Of a stretch of 64,000 nt of DNA, positions 1 through 9,672 are shown one piece after another. The number at the start of each line of letters is the position of its first letter. Positions within the stretch are counted from its first letter, which is position 1. A model generated the notes under the pieces. It saw only the letters and a program-made list of their open reading frames with translations. It had not been told where the DNA came from and did not search any database. Made by a program: the position numbers and the translations under genes. This DNA comes from Belliella calami. GTDB lineage: Bacteria; Bacteroidota; Bacteroidia; Cytophagales; Cyclobacteriaceae. Where the stretch lies: NCBI RefSeq assembly GCF_022549695.1, contig NZ_JAKZGS010000002.1, positions 124,001-188,000 of the forward strand, written 5' to 3'.

Positions 1-2390
1 AGTCTAACACCTTGTGTGGCTCTACCCATGACCCTTAGATTTGAGACAGGAGTCCTTATGGTGATTCCGGACTTATTGATAATCATCAAATCATCTGTGT
101 CAACTACTTCTTTGATTGCAACTAGACTTCCGGTTTTTTCAGTGACACTCATTGCTTTTACTCCTTTTCCTCCTCTATTTGTGATTCTGTAGGCATCAAG
201 CTCGGAGCGCTTTCCGTAACCCTTTTCTGATACGACCAAGAGCGTCGCATCCTCTCGAGATGCACATACCATGCCAATTACATGGTCATTAACATCACTT
301 AACTTAATTGCTTTTACTCCTGTAGCTGTCCTACCCATTGGTCTGACTGTAGATTCATGGAAATGGATGGCTCTACCTGATTTGGCTGCAATGATAATAT
401 GGGAATCTCCATTCGTCATTTCCACTTGCATCAGTTGATCTTCATCCCTGATATTCAATGCAATGATACCATTGGTTCTCGGTCTTGAGTATTGCTCCAA
501 AGTGGTTTTTTTGATGATTCCTTTTTTGGTAACCATCACTAGGAAATTATTGTTTATATAATCTTCGTCTCCTAAATCTCCTACTTGAATTATCGATCTA
601 ATTCTATCTTCTGATGTAATATTGATCAAATTTTGAATAGGCCTGCCTTTCGATGCTTTCGAACCTTCTGGAATTGCATATGTTTTCAGCCAGAATAACT
701 TTCCTAAATCTGTAAATATTAAAAGATAATTATGTGTCGATGCTGTAAATAGGTACTCAGTCCAATCATCATTCTTGGTTGTCGCACCTCTTGAACCCAC
801 TCCTCCTCTACTTTGAGTTCTGTATTCGGTCAATGCTGTCCTTTTGATATAACCTTCATGGGAAACTGTAATAACAACTTCCTCATTTGGAATCATGTCT
901 TCATAACTAAAATCTTCCGCATTATGCTCGATCTCAGTTCTTCTATCATCAGCATATCTTTGTTTGATCTCTGCAAGTTCATCTTTGATGATTTGCATAC
1001 GTTTATCTTCATTGGCAAGAATTTCCTTCAACTCTTCAATTAGAAGCATGATCTGATCATATTCTTCCTGGATCTTATCTCTCTCCATGCCTGTGAGGCG
1101 CTGAAGTCTCATATCCAGAATTGCTCTTGCTTGAATTTCACTCAACTCAAAGCGTTCCATCAAACCGTTTCGGGCAGTCTCAGGATCTCTCGAACTTCTG
1201 ATCAATGAAATCACCTCGTCAAGATTATCCAAAGCAATCAAATAACCCAACAAAATATGGGCTCTTTTCTCAGCTTCCCTCAGTTCATATTCAGTCCTTC
1301 TTATGACTACTTCGTGACGGTGATTGACATAATGCACAATCATGTCTTTCAAGTTCAACGTATAAGGTCTTCCTTTAACTAGAGCGACGTTATTCACTGA
1401 AAATGAAGTCTGTAACTGCGTTTGTTTATAAAGATTATTCAACACCACATTTGAAATGGCATCTCTTTTCAGTTCATAGACAATCCGCATTCCTTGTCTA
1501 TCAGATTCATCTCTGATAGCTGAAATACCATCTATTTTTTTCTCTGTAATCAGCTGAGCAGTCTTCTCGATCATATTGGCTTTGTTCACCAAATATGGAA
1601 TCTCAGAGATGATGATCATCTCCTTGCCACTGTCTTTAGTTTCTATCCCAGCTTTTCCTCGTACGATGATCCTTCCCCTTCCTGTTTCGAATGCAGCTTT
1701 TACACCATTATAGCCATAGATGATTCCTCCAGTAGGGAAATCTGGGGCTACAATAAATTCCATCAATTCAGAAATAGTAATATCTCTATTATCAATGTAG
1801 GCGGTAATGCCATCTACAATTTCCCCTAGATTATGGGGAGCCATATTTGTTGCCATACCAACTGCAATTCCCGAAGCACCATTCAATAGAAGTGCAGGGA
1901 TTTTTGCTGGTAATACAACAGGCTCCTTCAATGAATCATCAAAGTTCAGTTGAAAATCAACAGTTTCTTTGTTGATATCGATCAAAAGCTCTTCAGCGAT
2001 TCTTTTCAATCTTGCTTCTGTATATCGCATCGCAGCTGGATTATCTCCATCTACCGAACCAAAGTTACCCTGACCATCCACCAAAGGATATCTCAAAGAC
2101 CAAGGTTGCGCCATACGAACCATTGTTTCATATACCGCAGAATCACCGTGTGGGTGGTACTTACCAAGTACCTCACCAACGATTCTAGCTGACTTTTTAA
2201 AGGATTTGTTGTGCAAAACGCCTAGTTCTTGCATTCCGAAGAGTATTCTTCTATGAACAGGCTTTAGTCCGTCTCGGACATCTGGAAGTGCTCTGGAAAC
2301 AATAACCGACATCGAATAATCGATGTAGGCTCCACGCATTTCGTCTTCAATGTTAATCGGTATGATATTCTCTCTTTCTCCTTGAGCCAT
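1..2390 (-). CDS. gyrA: DNA gyrase subunit A (partial, C-terminus off the left edge)
   Basis: GyrA carries the DNA breakage-reunion activity of gyrase, the ATP-dependent type II topoisomerase that introduces negative supercoils. The reading frame starts at ATG 2390 and stays open to base 1, so the C-terminal DNA-wrapping domain is incomplete. The N-terminus has the usual NIEDEM and [17 protein letters not shown]-type block. The catalytic tyrosine lies in [10 protein letters not shown] (about Tyr123). The quinolone-resistance region reads GDSAVYET, with Ser84 and Glu88 at the E. coli 83 and 87 positions, so the classical serine is unmutated. Beta-pinwheel repeats such as GGKGVKAM are visible near the edge. 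The downstream neighbour on this strand is an unrelated secreted protein. Confidence 0.97.
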   Translation of the reverse strand, partial: MAQGERENIIPINIEDEMRGAYIDYSMSVIVSRALPDVRDGLKPVHRRILFGMQELGVLHNKSFKKSARIVGEVLGKYHPHGDSAVYETMVRMAQPWSLRYPLVDGQGNFGSVDGDNPAAMRYTEARLKRIAEELLIDINKETVDFQLNFDDSLKEPVVLPAKIPALLLNGASGIAVGMATNMAPHNLGEIVDGITAYIDNRDITISELMEFIVAPDFPTGGIIYGYNGVKAAFETGRGRIIVRGKAGIETKDSGKEMIIISEIPYLVNKANMIEKTAQLITEKKIDGISAIRDESDRQGMRIVYELKRDAISNVVLNNLYKQTQLQTSFSVNNVALVKGRPYTLNLKDMIVHYVNHRHEVVIRRTEYELREAEKRAHILLGYLIALDNLDEVISLIRSSRDPETARNGLMERFELSEIQARAILDMRLQRLTGMERDKIQEEYDQIMLLIEELKEILANEDKRMQIIKDELAEIKQRYADDRRTEIEHNAEDFSYEDMIPNEEVVITVSHEGYIKRTALTEYRTQSRGGVGSRGATTKNDDWTEYLFTASTHNYLLIFTDLGKLFWLKTYAIPEGSKASKGRPIQNLINITSEDRIRSIIQVGDLGDEDYINNNFLVMVTKKGIIKKTTLEQYSRPRTNGIIALNIRDEDQLMQVEMTNGDSHIIIAAKSGRAIHFHESTVRPMGRTATGVKAIKLSDVNDHVIGMVCASREDATLLVVSEKGYGKRSELDAYRITNRGGKGVKAMSVTEKTGSLVAIKEVVDTDDLMIINKSGITIRTPVSNLRVMGRATQGVR

Positions 2391-2483
2391 ATTTATCTAT
2401 TCTCAATAAGCTTGCAAGATAATAAAAAGATAACGGTTTTAAAATATGATTTTACACTCAAAAAGGGGGAATTTGAATAAGTT

Positions 2484-3473
2484 TTAATACCACTGACCTA
2501 CTCTTCTATTCTGGAGATTGAATATAGAACTTCCTCTATATTCTACCCCATCATGTAAGTGCTTCATTACCACACCACAACCTTGCACTTTACATCTTTT
2601 TGTTCCTGGTAGGCTTATGGAAAGGCCAATTTGTGCAGCATATAAAGTCTGCCTAATATTTTGAAATTCTTCAATATTTGTACCCTCAAATGTCAAATTT
2701 CTGAATTCCGCACCCGTTTTCACAAAAAATCTTGCGTATTCCGAAAATTGCCGTTCTATTCTGAACGCAACTCCATAGTATGGTTCATTACTATTTACCA
2801 GGCGCGGGTCTGGTGATCTGCGAACGATTAAGCTCCCATATTCACCTTCCAAGATAAATCTCCAAGGATAATTTTGGCGAATCCTTTGATTTTTTTCAGA
2901 CTGCATGTATATATTCTGTGTCGAATATCGTCTATACTTCCATTTTAGAAAACTTGCACGCTTTTTTGCATCATATAAAACCAACCCTAAATTCCCATAA
3001 AGCTTGTCGAATGTGTAGGAGCTGTTTTGAAACTCAAAACTATAATCAGAACCTTGCAAATTATTCATATTCCCAATTTCCCGACCATATCCTCCTCCCA
3101 AAATAAATAGGTTAAATACATTTAGCTTTACACCCAAATTAACTGGGACACCAAAGCCATTTCCATCAAACTTGGTAACTTCATTGGCTGGTATTTCTGT
3201 CGTATTCTCTAAATTCTGAAATTGGCTTATTGGGTATTCGCTCGGACTGGTTGACAAGAAGTCCATGTTGCTTTGTAGATAACTGCCTCCTGAAGATAGC
3301 TCAAAGCTGAAATTGCTAATACCTTTTCTGAAAACATTTCCAATATTGCTTTCACTCATTCTTCCACGATTTGCTTTCGTATCAATCCCGAAAATATCAT
3401 CTTGTTGTGCATTTATTTCTATAATAGAAAATAAAAGAATTGTTGATACTAAAATTATCGACTTCAGATTCAT
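2484..3473 (-). CDS. secreted hypothetical protein, probable outer-membrane beta-barrel
   Basis: A 329-residue protein with an N-terminal signal peptide (hydrophobic residues 4-20, ending near INAQQ). The rest alternates hydrophobic and polar residues with many aromatic and glycine positions, as in small outer-membrane beta-barrels. Examples are the GFGVPVNLGVKLNVF and LYAAQIGLSISLPG segments. The C-terminal tail has a CKVQGC cysteine pair and ends in aromatic residues (GQWY). I do not recognise a named family. It lies 93 bp downstream of gyrA on the same strand, but nothing suggests a functional link. A role as structural envelope protein is inference. Confidence 0.7.
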   Translation of the reverse strand: MNLKSIILVSTILLFSIIEINAQQDDIFGIDTKANRGRMSESNIGNVFRKGISNFSFELSSGGSYLQSNMDFLSTSPSEYPISQFQNLENTTEIPANEVTKFDGNGFGVPVNLGVKLNVFNLFILGGGYGREIGNMNNLQGSDYSFEFQNSSYTFDKLYGNLGLVLYDAKKRASFLKWKYRRYSTQNIYMQSEKNQRIRQNYPWRFILEGEYGSLIVRRSPDPRLVNSNEPYYGVAFRIERQFSEYARFFVKTGAEFRNLTFEGTNIEEFQNIRQTLYAAQIGLSISLPGTKRCKVQGCGVVMKHLHDGVEYRGSSIFNLQNRRVGQWY

Positions 3474-3604
3474 AGATTTACTATAATTGGTGAAAAGAAA
3501 GCATATTTTGAAAGGTTGAAGATATTTGAATTTATCATATATCTAAAAATATCCAATGATTAAATAACGGGATTTCAACAAAAAAAATACTCTTTATGCA
3601 TAAA

Positions 3605-3637
3605 AAAAGGAGACATTCAAATTGAACATCTCCTTTT
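3605..3637 (-). terminator. rho-independent terminator after the 170-aa secreted protein
   Basis: AAAAGGAGA pairs with TCTCCTTTT, with an inner TTCAA/TTGAA pair, and T-rich flanks lie on both sides. It sits just past the stop of the minus-strand gene ending at 3656. Confidence 0.75.
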
Positions 3638-3655
3638 CTAAATACTTATAGGAAA

Positions 3656-4168
3656 TTACTTGTCTGTAACAGGATCTTCTCCTCCTTCAGCATTTTGCTT
3701 TTTCATTTCTGCAATCATGGTATCCACTTTTTCCTTTACTTCAGGGTTTTCTTTGATAGCTTTGTTTACCTTATTATATGTAGCTATTCCTAATATTTCA
3801 TCATTTTTAATAAGATCAGTTTTATATTCTCTTGCTACATCTCCAAGGGAAGCTATAAAATCCTGAATTCTTTGGAACTCTGCTTTTTCTTCTTCCGTCA
3901 GATTGATTTCTGCTAACTTCTCTTCATTTCCCCAAGCACCTTTGATTTCATTATATCTTGCTCCTCCTCCTTCTATGATCTCGTTAGATTTGATCATATC
4001 TTCGACTTCAGACTGTTTGCTGGACATGAAATTCAAAAAATTGGCCTCCATAGCAGCAAATTTCATCATTTCCTCTTCCGTAACTTCTTCCGACTCATCT
4101 TGTGCATTAGCTTGCACACTCATCATACCTAACATTAAGAAGGCAAATACAAATACTCTTTTCATCAT
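3656..4168 (-). CDS. secreted helical protein, DUF4168-like
   Basis: A 170-residue protein with a cleavable signal peptide (MMKRVFVFAFLMLGMMSVQANA). It is acidic and mostly helical. The C-terminal stretch ILGIATYNKVNKAIKENPEV resembles the DUF4168 pattern of a residue run G-[IL]-x-x-x-x-Y-N-x-[IV]-x-x-A-[IV]-x-x-[DN]-P-E-[LV], and the N-terminal VTEEEMMKFAAME resembles its start. That family match is by eye. DUF4168 proteins are periplasmic or secreted with no defined function. It appears to be monocistronic: a terminator follows at 3605-3637 and about 150 bp separate it from rpe. Confidence 0.7.
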   Translation of the reverse strand: MMKRVFVFAFLMLGMMSVQANAQDESEEVTEEEMMKFAAMEANFLNFMSSKQSEVEDMIKSNEIIEGGGARYNEIKGAWGNEEKLAEINLTEEEKAEFQRIQDFIASLGDVAREYKTDLIKNDEILGIATYNKVNKAIKENPEVKEKVDTMIAEMKKQNAEGGEDPVTDK

Positions 4169-4321
4169 GACAATAGATTTAAATTAAGTTTTATGTTCAA
4201 AAACGATCCTCTAATAAAACGTTAAAAGACCATTATACCAAAAAAATATGCAAAAGATGTGCCTTAAATATTGTTAAAAGGTAATTATTTTAGATTAAAG
4301 GATTCTTTTACATAAATTAAA

Positions 4322-4975
4322 CTAGTCAATTGTTTTCAGTTTTTTAATCGTATCCAAAGGATCGGTTGAAGAAAACACAAAGCTTCCTGCTACTAGAACA
4401 TCAGCACCAGCTGCTCTCAACAATGGCGCATTGTTTTCATTTACACCTCCATCAATTTCAATTTCTGTTTGTGCACCATTTTCAGTGATTATCTCTTTTA
4501 GCCTCTTTACTTTGGCATATGTGTTTTCGATAAATTTCTGCCCTCCAAATCCTGGATTTACAGACATGATACAAACTAAATCAATATCATTGATAACATC
4601 TTTCAAAAGCTCAACAGATGTATGTGGATTAATCGCCACACCAGCTTTACAGCCCAATTGTCTGATTCCTTGTAGGGTTCTATGCAAATGGGTACATGCT
4701 TCGTAGTGAACAGAAATGATGGTGGCCCCTGCATTCTTAAATGCTTCCAAGTATTGATCGGGATTTACAATCATCAAGTGGACATCAAGTGGCTTTTTTG
4801 CATGTTTGTTTACAGCTTCTGTCACTGGAATTCCAAAAGAAATATTTGGCACAAACACACCATCCATTATATCAACATGGATGTAATCGGCTTCAGAGAT
4901 ATTGATCATTTCGATCTCTTTTTGCAAATTCGCAAAATCAGAAGCTAGGATTGAAGGGGCTATTTTAACTGACAT
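4322..4975 (-). CDS. rpe: ribulose-phosphate 3-epimerase
   Basis: Rpe interconverts D-ribulose 5-phosphate and D-xylulose 5-phosphate in the pentose phosphate pathway. The TIM barrel shows the family landmarks in order: IAPSILASDFANL near the N-terminus, YIHVDIMDGVFVPNIS, PLDVHLMI, CIMSVNPGFGGQKFI, and EIDGGVN with the final phosphate-binding VAGSFVF. I chose the ATG at 4975 (MSVKIAPSILASD), giving 217 residues, the usual family length. An in-frame start 30 bp upstream would add ten non-conserved residues. It is the last gene of a minus-strand run behind the lipoprotein and subtilase genes. Confidence 0.96.
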   Translation of the reverse strand: MSVKIAPSILASDFANLQKEIEMINISEADYIHVDIMDGVFVPNISFGIPVTEAVNKHAKKPLDVHLMIVNPDQYLEAFKNAGATIISVHYEACTHLHRTLQGIRQLGCKAGVAINPHTSVELLKDVINDIDLVCIMSVNPGFGGQKFIENTYAKVKRLKEIITENGAQTEIEIDGGVNENNAPLLRAAGADVLVAGSFVFSSTDPLDTIKKLKTID

Positions 4976-5030
4976 TATTATTTTAGTAGGGTTATTATCC
5001 TGCAAAGGAAATAAAAAAGACTTAAGCCCC

Positions 5031-6677
5031 CTATCTTTTTATTAATTTTGTCCTTTTGACATCTTTACCTGACTGAAGTTCCAATAAATACATCCCCTTC
5101 ACTAAAATAGGCAAATTCAATGAAAAAGGATTTTTATTCGAATCACGAGAAATTTCCCTATCGATAATCAAGGCCCCACTCACATCAAAAAGTCTAATTG
5201 CAACTTGATTTGACTGGCCGAAATCTACAAAAAGTTCTTGCCCCTCACTGGGGTTTGGATAGATTTTCCAATCTTCTACTTCTGCATTTTCTTCGACTGA
5301 TAAAACCTCACCATAGTAAGCCCTCACAAAGTCTGGAATTCCATAACCCAATTCATTATCGGGATTTTCTGCCTGAGATCCACTTTTCAACAATGCATCG
5401 ATCAATTGATTTTTTGTCCACTCTGGCTTTGCTTGCCAAAGTCCTGCAGCCAATGCTGTAATCTGTGGTGCCGAAAATGATGTGCCATTAGCGGGATTAA
5501 CAGCTCCACTTGACCGAATCAAAAACACGCCATTGCCATAAGTGACTAATTCGGGTTTCAATTCACCAAGAGCATTAGGCCCTTGGGAACTGAAATTTGC
5601 CCGTTGTAAATTTATATCTACTGCACCGATGGACAAAATCCCTTTCGCGTCAGCTGGTGCAGCTATAGACCTTTCACCTCTTCCCCCATAATTACCAACA
5701 CTGTTCACCACCAAAATACCTTTTTGACCAGCGATGGATGCACCTTGAGAAATCACTGCTTTGGAACCATCAAGGTCTTCAGCAAAATAATCCATACGTG
5801 GGTCATCAAAGTCTATATAACCCAAAGATGAATTAATGATATCTACACCCAAACTATCGGCAAACTCGGCAGCTTTCACCCAATTATACTCTTCTATTCT
5901 GTATTCCGAAAGCACATCCTCAGTAATACAAAGGATAAAATCCGCATCTGGTGCTCCAGAAACCAATTGCTCAGGCATATTTGCCCCGATCAACGATAGG
6001 ACGTTTGTCCCATGTTGATTCCTTGTATATACATCTGTATTTGTGCAATCAATAAAATCCTTTGTTGCAACAATCTGATTGTTTTCAAACAAATGATTAA
6101 AACCTTCTAACTTATCCACTCCAAGAAATCCACCATCAAAAACGGCTATTATAACCCCTCTTCCAGTAAATCCCTCTTCATGCATTTGCTGAATACCCAA
6201 TAGCGAATTCTGAAAATCATAGACTTCAGAAGTGGATTTCGTGGATTTACTTTTCTGTTTCAGGTTTTGGATATTCGCTCTTTTATCCCTTCGAATTATC
6301 CTCCCTCCCACGTTGGAAACTGGTGAAACAAATTCTACTTTTTCTACAAAATCAAAACTGGAGATCACATCTATCTGTTCCTGATTTGCAATGACCAAAG
6401 AAGCATTCATCCACTTTGTATTATAAATCAATTCCATTGAATTCTCCAATACTAGCACTTCATATTCTTTAGAAATTGGAAGATCCAAGCTATCTAATGG
6501 AATGCTTTGCTTTACTCTTCTTTCAAGTGATTTTGCAGTTAAAAATCCAGAGCCATCCTCCAATGTAAATTGCTCTTGGGGTTTGTATTTATAATGCACA
6601 GCATACTTGCCCTGTCCACTTGATAAATGGAAAACCAAAGCAAAAATTAATGCAAATAAGATTCTAATTTTTACCAT
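5031..6677 (-). CDS. secreted subtilase (S8) protease with T9SS C-terminal sorting domain
   Basis: A 548-residue secreted serine protease. A signal peptide (residues 1-21) and a propeptide-like region are followed by the S8 domain. Catalytic Asp181 lies in AVFDGG, His222 in QHGTNVLSL, the oxyanion Asn in VNSVGNYG, and Ser400 in NGTSFSAP. Residues from about 472 (WKIYPNPSEG) to the end form a type A sorting domain, which in Bacteroidota directs export through the type IX secretion system. Its start overlaps the preceding lipoprotein gene by 14 bp, suggesting translational coupling. Its substrate cannot be read from the sequence. Confidence 0.94.
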   Translation of the reverse strand: MVKIRILFALIFALVFHLSSGQGKYAVHYKYKPQEQFTLEDGSGFLTAKSLERRVKQSIPLDSLDLPISKEYEVLVLENSMELIYNTKWMNASLVIANQEQIDVISSFDFVEKVEFVSPVSNVGGRIIRRDKRANIQNLKQKSKSTKSTSEVYDFQNSLLGIQQMHEEGFTGRGVIIAVFDGGFLGVDKLEGFNHLFENNQIVATKDFIDCTNTDVYTRNQHGTNVLSLIGANMPEQLVSGAPDADFILCITEDVLSEYRIEEYNWVKAAEFADSLGVDIINSSLGYIDFDDPRMDYFAEDLDGSKAVISQGASIAGQKGILVVNSVGNYGGRGERSIAAPADAKGILSIGAVDINLQRANFSSQGPNALGELKPELVTYGNGVFLIRSSGAVNPANGTSFSAPQITALAAGLWQAKPEWTKNQLIDALLKSGSQAENPDNELGYGIPDFVRAYYGEVLSVEENAEVEDWKIYPNPSEGQELFVDFGQSNQVAIRLFDVSGALIIDREISRDSNKNPFSLNLPILVKGMYLLELQSGKDVKRTKLIKR

Positions 6678-7350
6678 AGTTGATAATCCTCAAATGTCTC
6701 AAACTCCCTGAATCTATCAACTCCTCACCCAAACAATCATTTCTGGAACAATAAGTAAAAACCTCATAAAATTGCTCTATCATTCCAATACCTTTCGCAT
6801 AAACTTCATACCTATTATCCCGCAAAGTGATTTTGTCGTCTTCTTGACTTTGCGAAACCTGAACAACTTGTGAGTAATTAGTTGGCCCTAGTTGATAGGT
6901 TCCAAAAAGGTCAATATTGAATATTTCTGATTCTTTTGATGAATAAACTCGTCCATCCCAAGATTTGTTAAGACGAGGGGGAAAAGAAAAAGTGACGACA
7001 ACTTCATTTTCTTGCATCCTGACCAATGTCTGGTTTCTAATCAATAGGGAAAAATTCCCTTCTATCAACCATTCAACCCTATCAATGGATTTTTCTCTCA
7101 AAACTACAAAAACCTCTTCTGCAGCTTCATTGATATAAGAATAGTCAATCACATCCCTAAAAAAATAGACAAATTCCTCTGAGTCATTTTCACCAAATGT
7201 GACTTTTTCTTCAACTTCATATTCCCAAAACATTCCAGTTTCCAAAGGTTGATAGTCTAAGCCCAAGTCCACATTCACATCATCCATTTCCCTACAAGAA
7301 AACAGACCTACTGTAACTACCATTAAATAAAGTTTAATCAAATCTCGCAT
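6664..7350 (-). CDS. hypothetical lipoprotein
   Basis: A 228-residue protein with a lipoprotein signal (lipobox VGLFSC, Cys19), so it is probably anchored in an envelope membrane. The mature part starts with a YQPLETGMFWEYEV-like strand typical of small beta-rich Bacteroidota lipoproteins. There is a CSRND cysteine near the C-terminus. No named domain was recognised. Its 3' end overlaps the subtilase start by 14 bp, so the two are probably co-expressed. A chaperone or inhibitor role for the protease is only a guess from the context. Confidence 0.72.
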   Translation of the reverse strand: MRDLIKLYLMVVTVGLFSCREMDDVNVDLGLDYQPLETGMFWEYEVEEKVTFGENDSEEFVYFFRDVIDYSYINEAAEEVFVVLREKSIDRVEWLIEGNFSLLIRNQTLVRMQENEVVVTFSFPPRLNKSWDGRVYSSKESEIFNIDLFGTYQLGPTNYSQVVQVSQSQEDDKITLRDNRYEVYAKGIGMIEQFYEVFTYCSRNDCLGEELIDSGSLRHLRIINYGKN

Positions 7351-7434
7351 ATGCGCATACTATCAAGGGGCTAAAAATACATTTTTCGAACGAAATCTTT
7401 TACCTTCGCATCTATAAAATCAATAATACTTGTC

Positions 7435-8061
7435 ATGTCATTAAAAACTTTTGTAAAAATAAGCAACATCAATAACCTAAGCGATGCCAGATATTGTGCC
7501 GGAATGTACGTTAACTTGATGGGATTCAGTCTTGAAGAAAACAATAAAAACTTTATCTCCCCTGAAAAGTTCAAGGAAATCACAGATTGGCTGTCAGGTT
7601 TGGAATATGTTGCAGAATTTGAAGAAAGTCACCCAGATACTATTTTGGAAATTGTAAAAGCCTACCCTGAGATTAATTATCTGGAAATTCAAGAAGAAAT
7701 CCATCTAAAAATGCTTGTAAATTCAAGCTTCGGACTGATTTTGAAATGTAAAGTTGAGGATTTAGACACAATCGATGATCTAATCTCCAAGTCAAAGTCG
7801 TATGCTGATTTCGGGGTTACGTTACATTTGATAAGTGACACCTTGGAATTAGACGAAGCGACGTCCTCAAAAATCAAAGAACTTGCAGAAAAATGCCAAG
7901 TACTCTTGGGATTTGGGCTGGATGCATCGACAATTGAGGATGTTTTGGTTGAAACCAAGGTAAAAGGAATATCACTTGAAGGAGGTGATGAAATCAAGCC
8001 AGGCTTGAAAGATTTTGATGAACTGGCAGATATATTGGAAGTATTGGAGTTGGAGGACTGA
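7435..8061 (+). CDS. TrpF (phosphoribosylanthranilate isomerase)-like protein without the catalytic cysteine
   Basis: A 208-residue protein whose start (FVKISNINNLSDARYCAGM) and end (GISLEGGDEIKPGLKDFD) align by eye with the TrpF barrel motifs KICGITNxxDA and GVDVSSGVExxPGxKD. The catalytic cysteine (Cys7 in thermophilic TrpF) is Ser10 here. The LLLD-GGTG segment carrying the catalytic aspartate is not recognisable. It is therefore probably not an isomerase, though the barrel and phosphate site may persist. It lies 27 bp upstream of hemF on the same strand. No other trp gene is in the window. Confidence in the fold is moderate; the function is unknown. Confidence 0.72.
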   Translation: MSLKTFVKISNINNLSDARYCAGMYVNLMGFSLEENNKNFISPEKFKEITDWLSGLEYVAEFEESHPDTILEIVKAYPEINYLEIQEEIHLKMLVNSSFGLILKCKVEDLDTIDDLISKSKSYADFGVTLHLISDTLELDEATSSKIKELAEKCQVLLGFGLDASTIEDVLVETKVKGISLEGGDEIKPGLKDFDELADILEVLELED

Positions 8062-8088
8062 TTTTACATTAAAGATTGAAAAAATAGA

Positions 8089-8979
8089 ATGAACAAGGAT
8101 CAAATCGCAAATGATTTCAAAAAGATCCAAGACCATATTTGTAAAGAATTGGAATTGGCAGATGGGAAAGCAATATTCAAAGAAGATCTTTGGAAACGCC
8201 AAGAAGGTGGTGGTGGGAGAACCCGAATAATCCAAAATGGAAATATAATTGAGAAGGGAGGAGTTGCTTTTTCGGCAGTAGAAGGACCTACACCAGACAA
8301 AATTCTTCAAAAACTTAATCTTGAGAAATCTGATTTTTTTGCAACTGGAGTTTCTATCGTAATTCATCCAGAGAGTCCAATGGTACCTATCATTCACATG
8401 AACATTCGATATTTTGAAATGAGCAATGGTGTGAATTGGTTTGGAGGCGGCATTGATTTGACTCCACATTATGTAGATGAAAAAGATGCTAAATTTTTCC
8501 ACCAAGCTGTAAAAGACACTTGTGATCAATTTGATGAAAGCTATTATCCAAAATTCAAAAAATGGGCAGATGATTATTTTTTCATCAAGCACAGAAATGA
8601 AACTCGCGGTGTTGGAGGGATTTTCTTTGACCGATTGACATCAAAAGATCCTGAGGAGATGAATAGCATTTTTGAATTTGTAAAAGCCATTGGCTATTTA
8701 TTCCCGAAGGTTTATACACATTTTATGAAAAATAATCATTCGATACCTTTCGGAAAGAATGAAAAAAGTTGGCAAGCACTCAGGAGAGGTCGTTATGTAG
8801 AATTCAATTTGGTCTGGGACGCGGGCACAAAATTCGGTTTGGACACCAATGGCAGAACAGAAAGTATATTGATGAGTATGCCACCGCTAGCAAGTTGGGA
8901 ATATATGCATCAAGTAGAAGCAGGTTCAAAAGAAGCCAAAACACTAGAATTATTAACAAAAGGAGTAGATTGGGTTTAA
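8089..8979 (+). CDS. hemF: oxygen-dependent coproporphyrinogen III oxidase
   Basis: HemF performs the aerobic oxidative decarboxylation of coproporphyrinogen III to protoporphyrinogen IX in heme synthesis. At 296 residues it has the normal bacterial length. Diagnostic blocks are GGGGRTRIIQNG, MNIRYFEM followed by WFGGGIDLTPHY, HRNETRGVGGIFFDRL, and RRGRYVEFNLVWDAGTKFGL. The last carries the conserved arginine and aspartate region of the active site. It follows the TrpF-like gene closely and precedes the PAP2 gene by a few bases, so the three probably form one transcript. Confidence 0.97.
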   Translation: MNKDQIANDFKKIQDHICKELELADGKAIFKEDLWKRQEGGGGRTRIIQNGNIIEKGGVAFSAVEGPTPDKILQKLNLEKSDFFATGVSIVIHPESPMVPIIHMNIRYFEMSNGVNWFGGGIDLTPHYVDEKDAKFFHQAVKDTCDQFDESYYPKFKKWADDYFFIKHRNETRGVGGIFFDRLTSKDPEEMNSIFEFVKAIGYLFPKVYTHFMKNNHSIPFGKNEKSWQALRRGRYVEFNLVWDAGTKFGLDTNGRTESILMSMPPLASWEYMHQVEAGSKEAKTLELLTKGVDWV

Positions 8980-8985
8980 CAATTG

Positions 8986-9570
8986 ATGACAATGGTAGAA
9001 AGTTTAAAATCCTGGGATGAAAGCTTGTTTATATATTTGAATGGTTTTCATACTGACTTTCTTGATCCTATTGTCTTTCAACTTACCCATACCATCCCTT
9101 GGATACCACTTTATTTATTTTTGGTTTTTCTTGTTGTCAAAAAGTATGGTAAGCAATCCTGGTGGGTTTTCATTAGTGTAGGTCTCACTATTCTGATAGC
9201 GGATCAATTCACATCTGGTTTTATGAAACCCTTCTTCGAGCGTCTCCGGCCTTGCCATGACCCAAGGTGGGAAGGAATAATCCATAATTTCGGGAAATGT
9301 GGCGGTATGTATGGATTTGCATCCTCTCATGCATCCAATAGTTTTGGCATAGCAACAATAATGGTTCTTACCCTAATTGATCGTTTTCCGGCAGTAAAAT
9401 GGCTTTTCCTTTGGGCAGCATTATTTTCTTACACAAGGATCTACCTTGGAGTTCATTATCCAGCGGATGTTATTGTAGGGGCTTCTATTGGGACTTTTGG
9501 TGCTTTTTTATCGTATCAGATAGGAATGTTTTTGAGTTCTAAAATAACTAGAAAAACACCCCTAGGTTAA
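8986..9570 (+). CDS. PAP2-family membrane phosphatase
   Basis: A 194-residue membrane protein with the three-part acid phosphatase signature. Motif 1 is KPFFERLRPC, motif 2 is GFASSHASNSFG, and motif 3 is SYTRIYLGVHYPADV. Several hydrophobic segments indicate about five transmembrane helices. Members dephosphorylate lipid phosphates such as undecaprenyl pyrophosphate or phosphatidylglycerophosphate; the substrate here is not evident. The first ATG is 8986, six bases after the hemF stop, with another at 8992. A TTG at 8983 is less likely. Confidence 0.9.
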   Translation: MTMVESLKSWDESLFIYLNGFHTDFLDPIVFQLTHTIPWIPLYLFLVFLVVKKYGKQSWWVFISVGLTILIADQFTSGFMKPFFERLRPCHDPRWEGIIHNFGKCGGMYGFASSHASNSFGIATIMVLTLIDRFPAVKWLFLWAALFSYTRIYLGVHYPADVIVGASIGTFGAFLSYQIGMFLSSKITRKTPLG

Positions 9571-9672
9571 ATTGACCAAGCGTTTGAATAGTATTCATAA
9601 CCTACAGAGTTTATTCTTTCTGACAATCCTACATTACAAGTAATCAAATTATGATTTGATCTAAAGCATCAT

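Noticed and set aside
7371-7583. 70-residue minus-strand frame opposite the TrpF-like start
   Set aside because: It is antisense to a better-supported gene.
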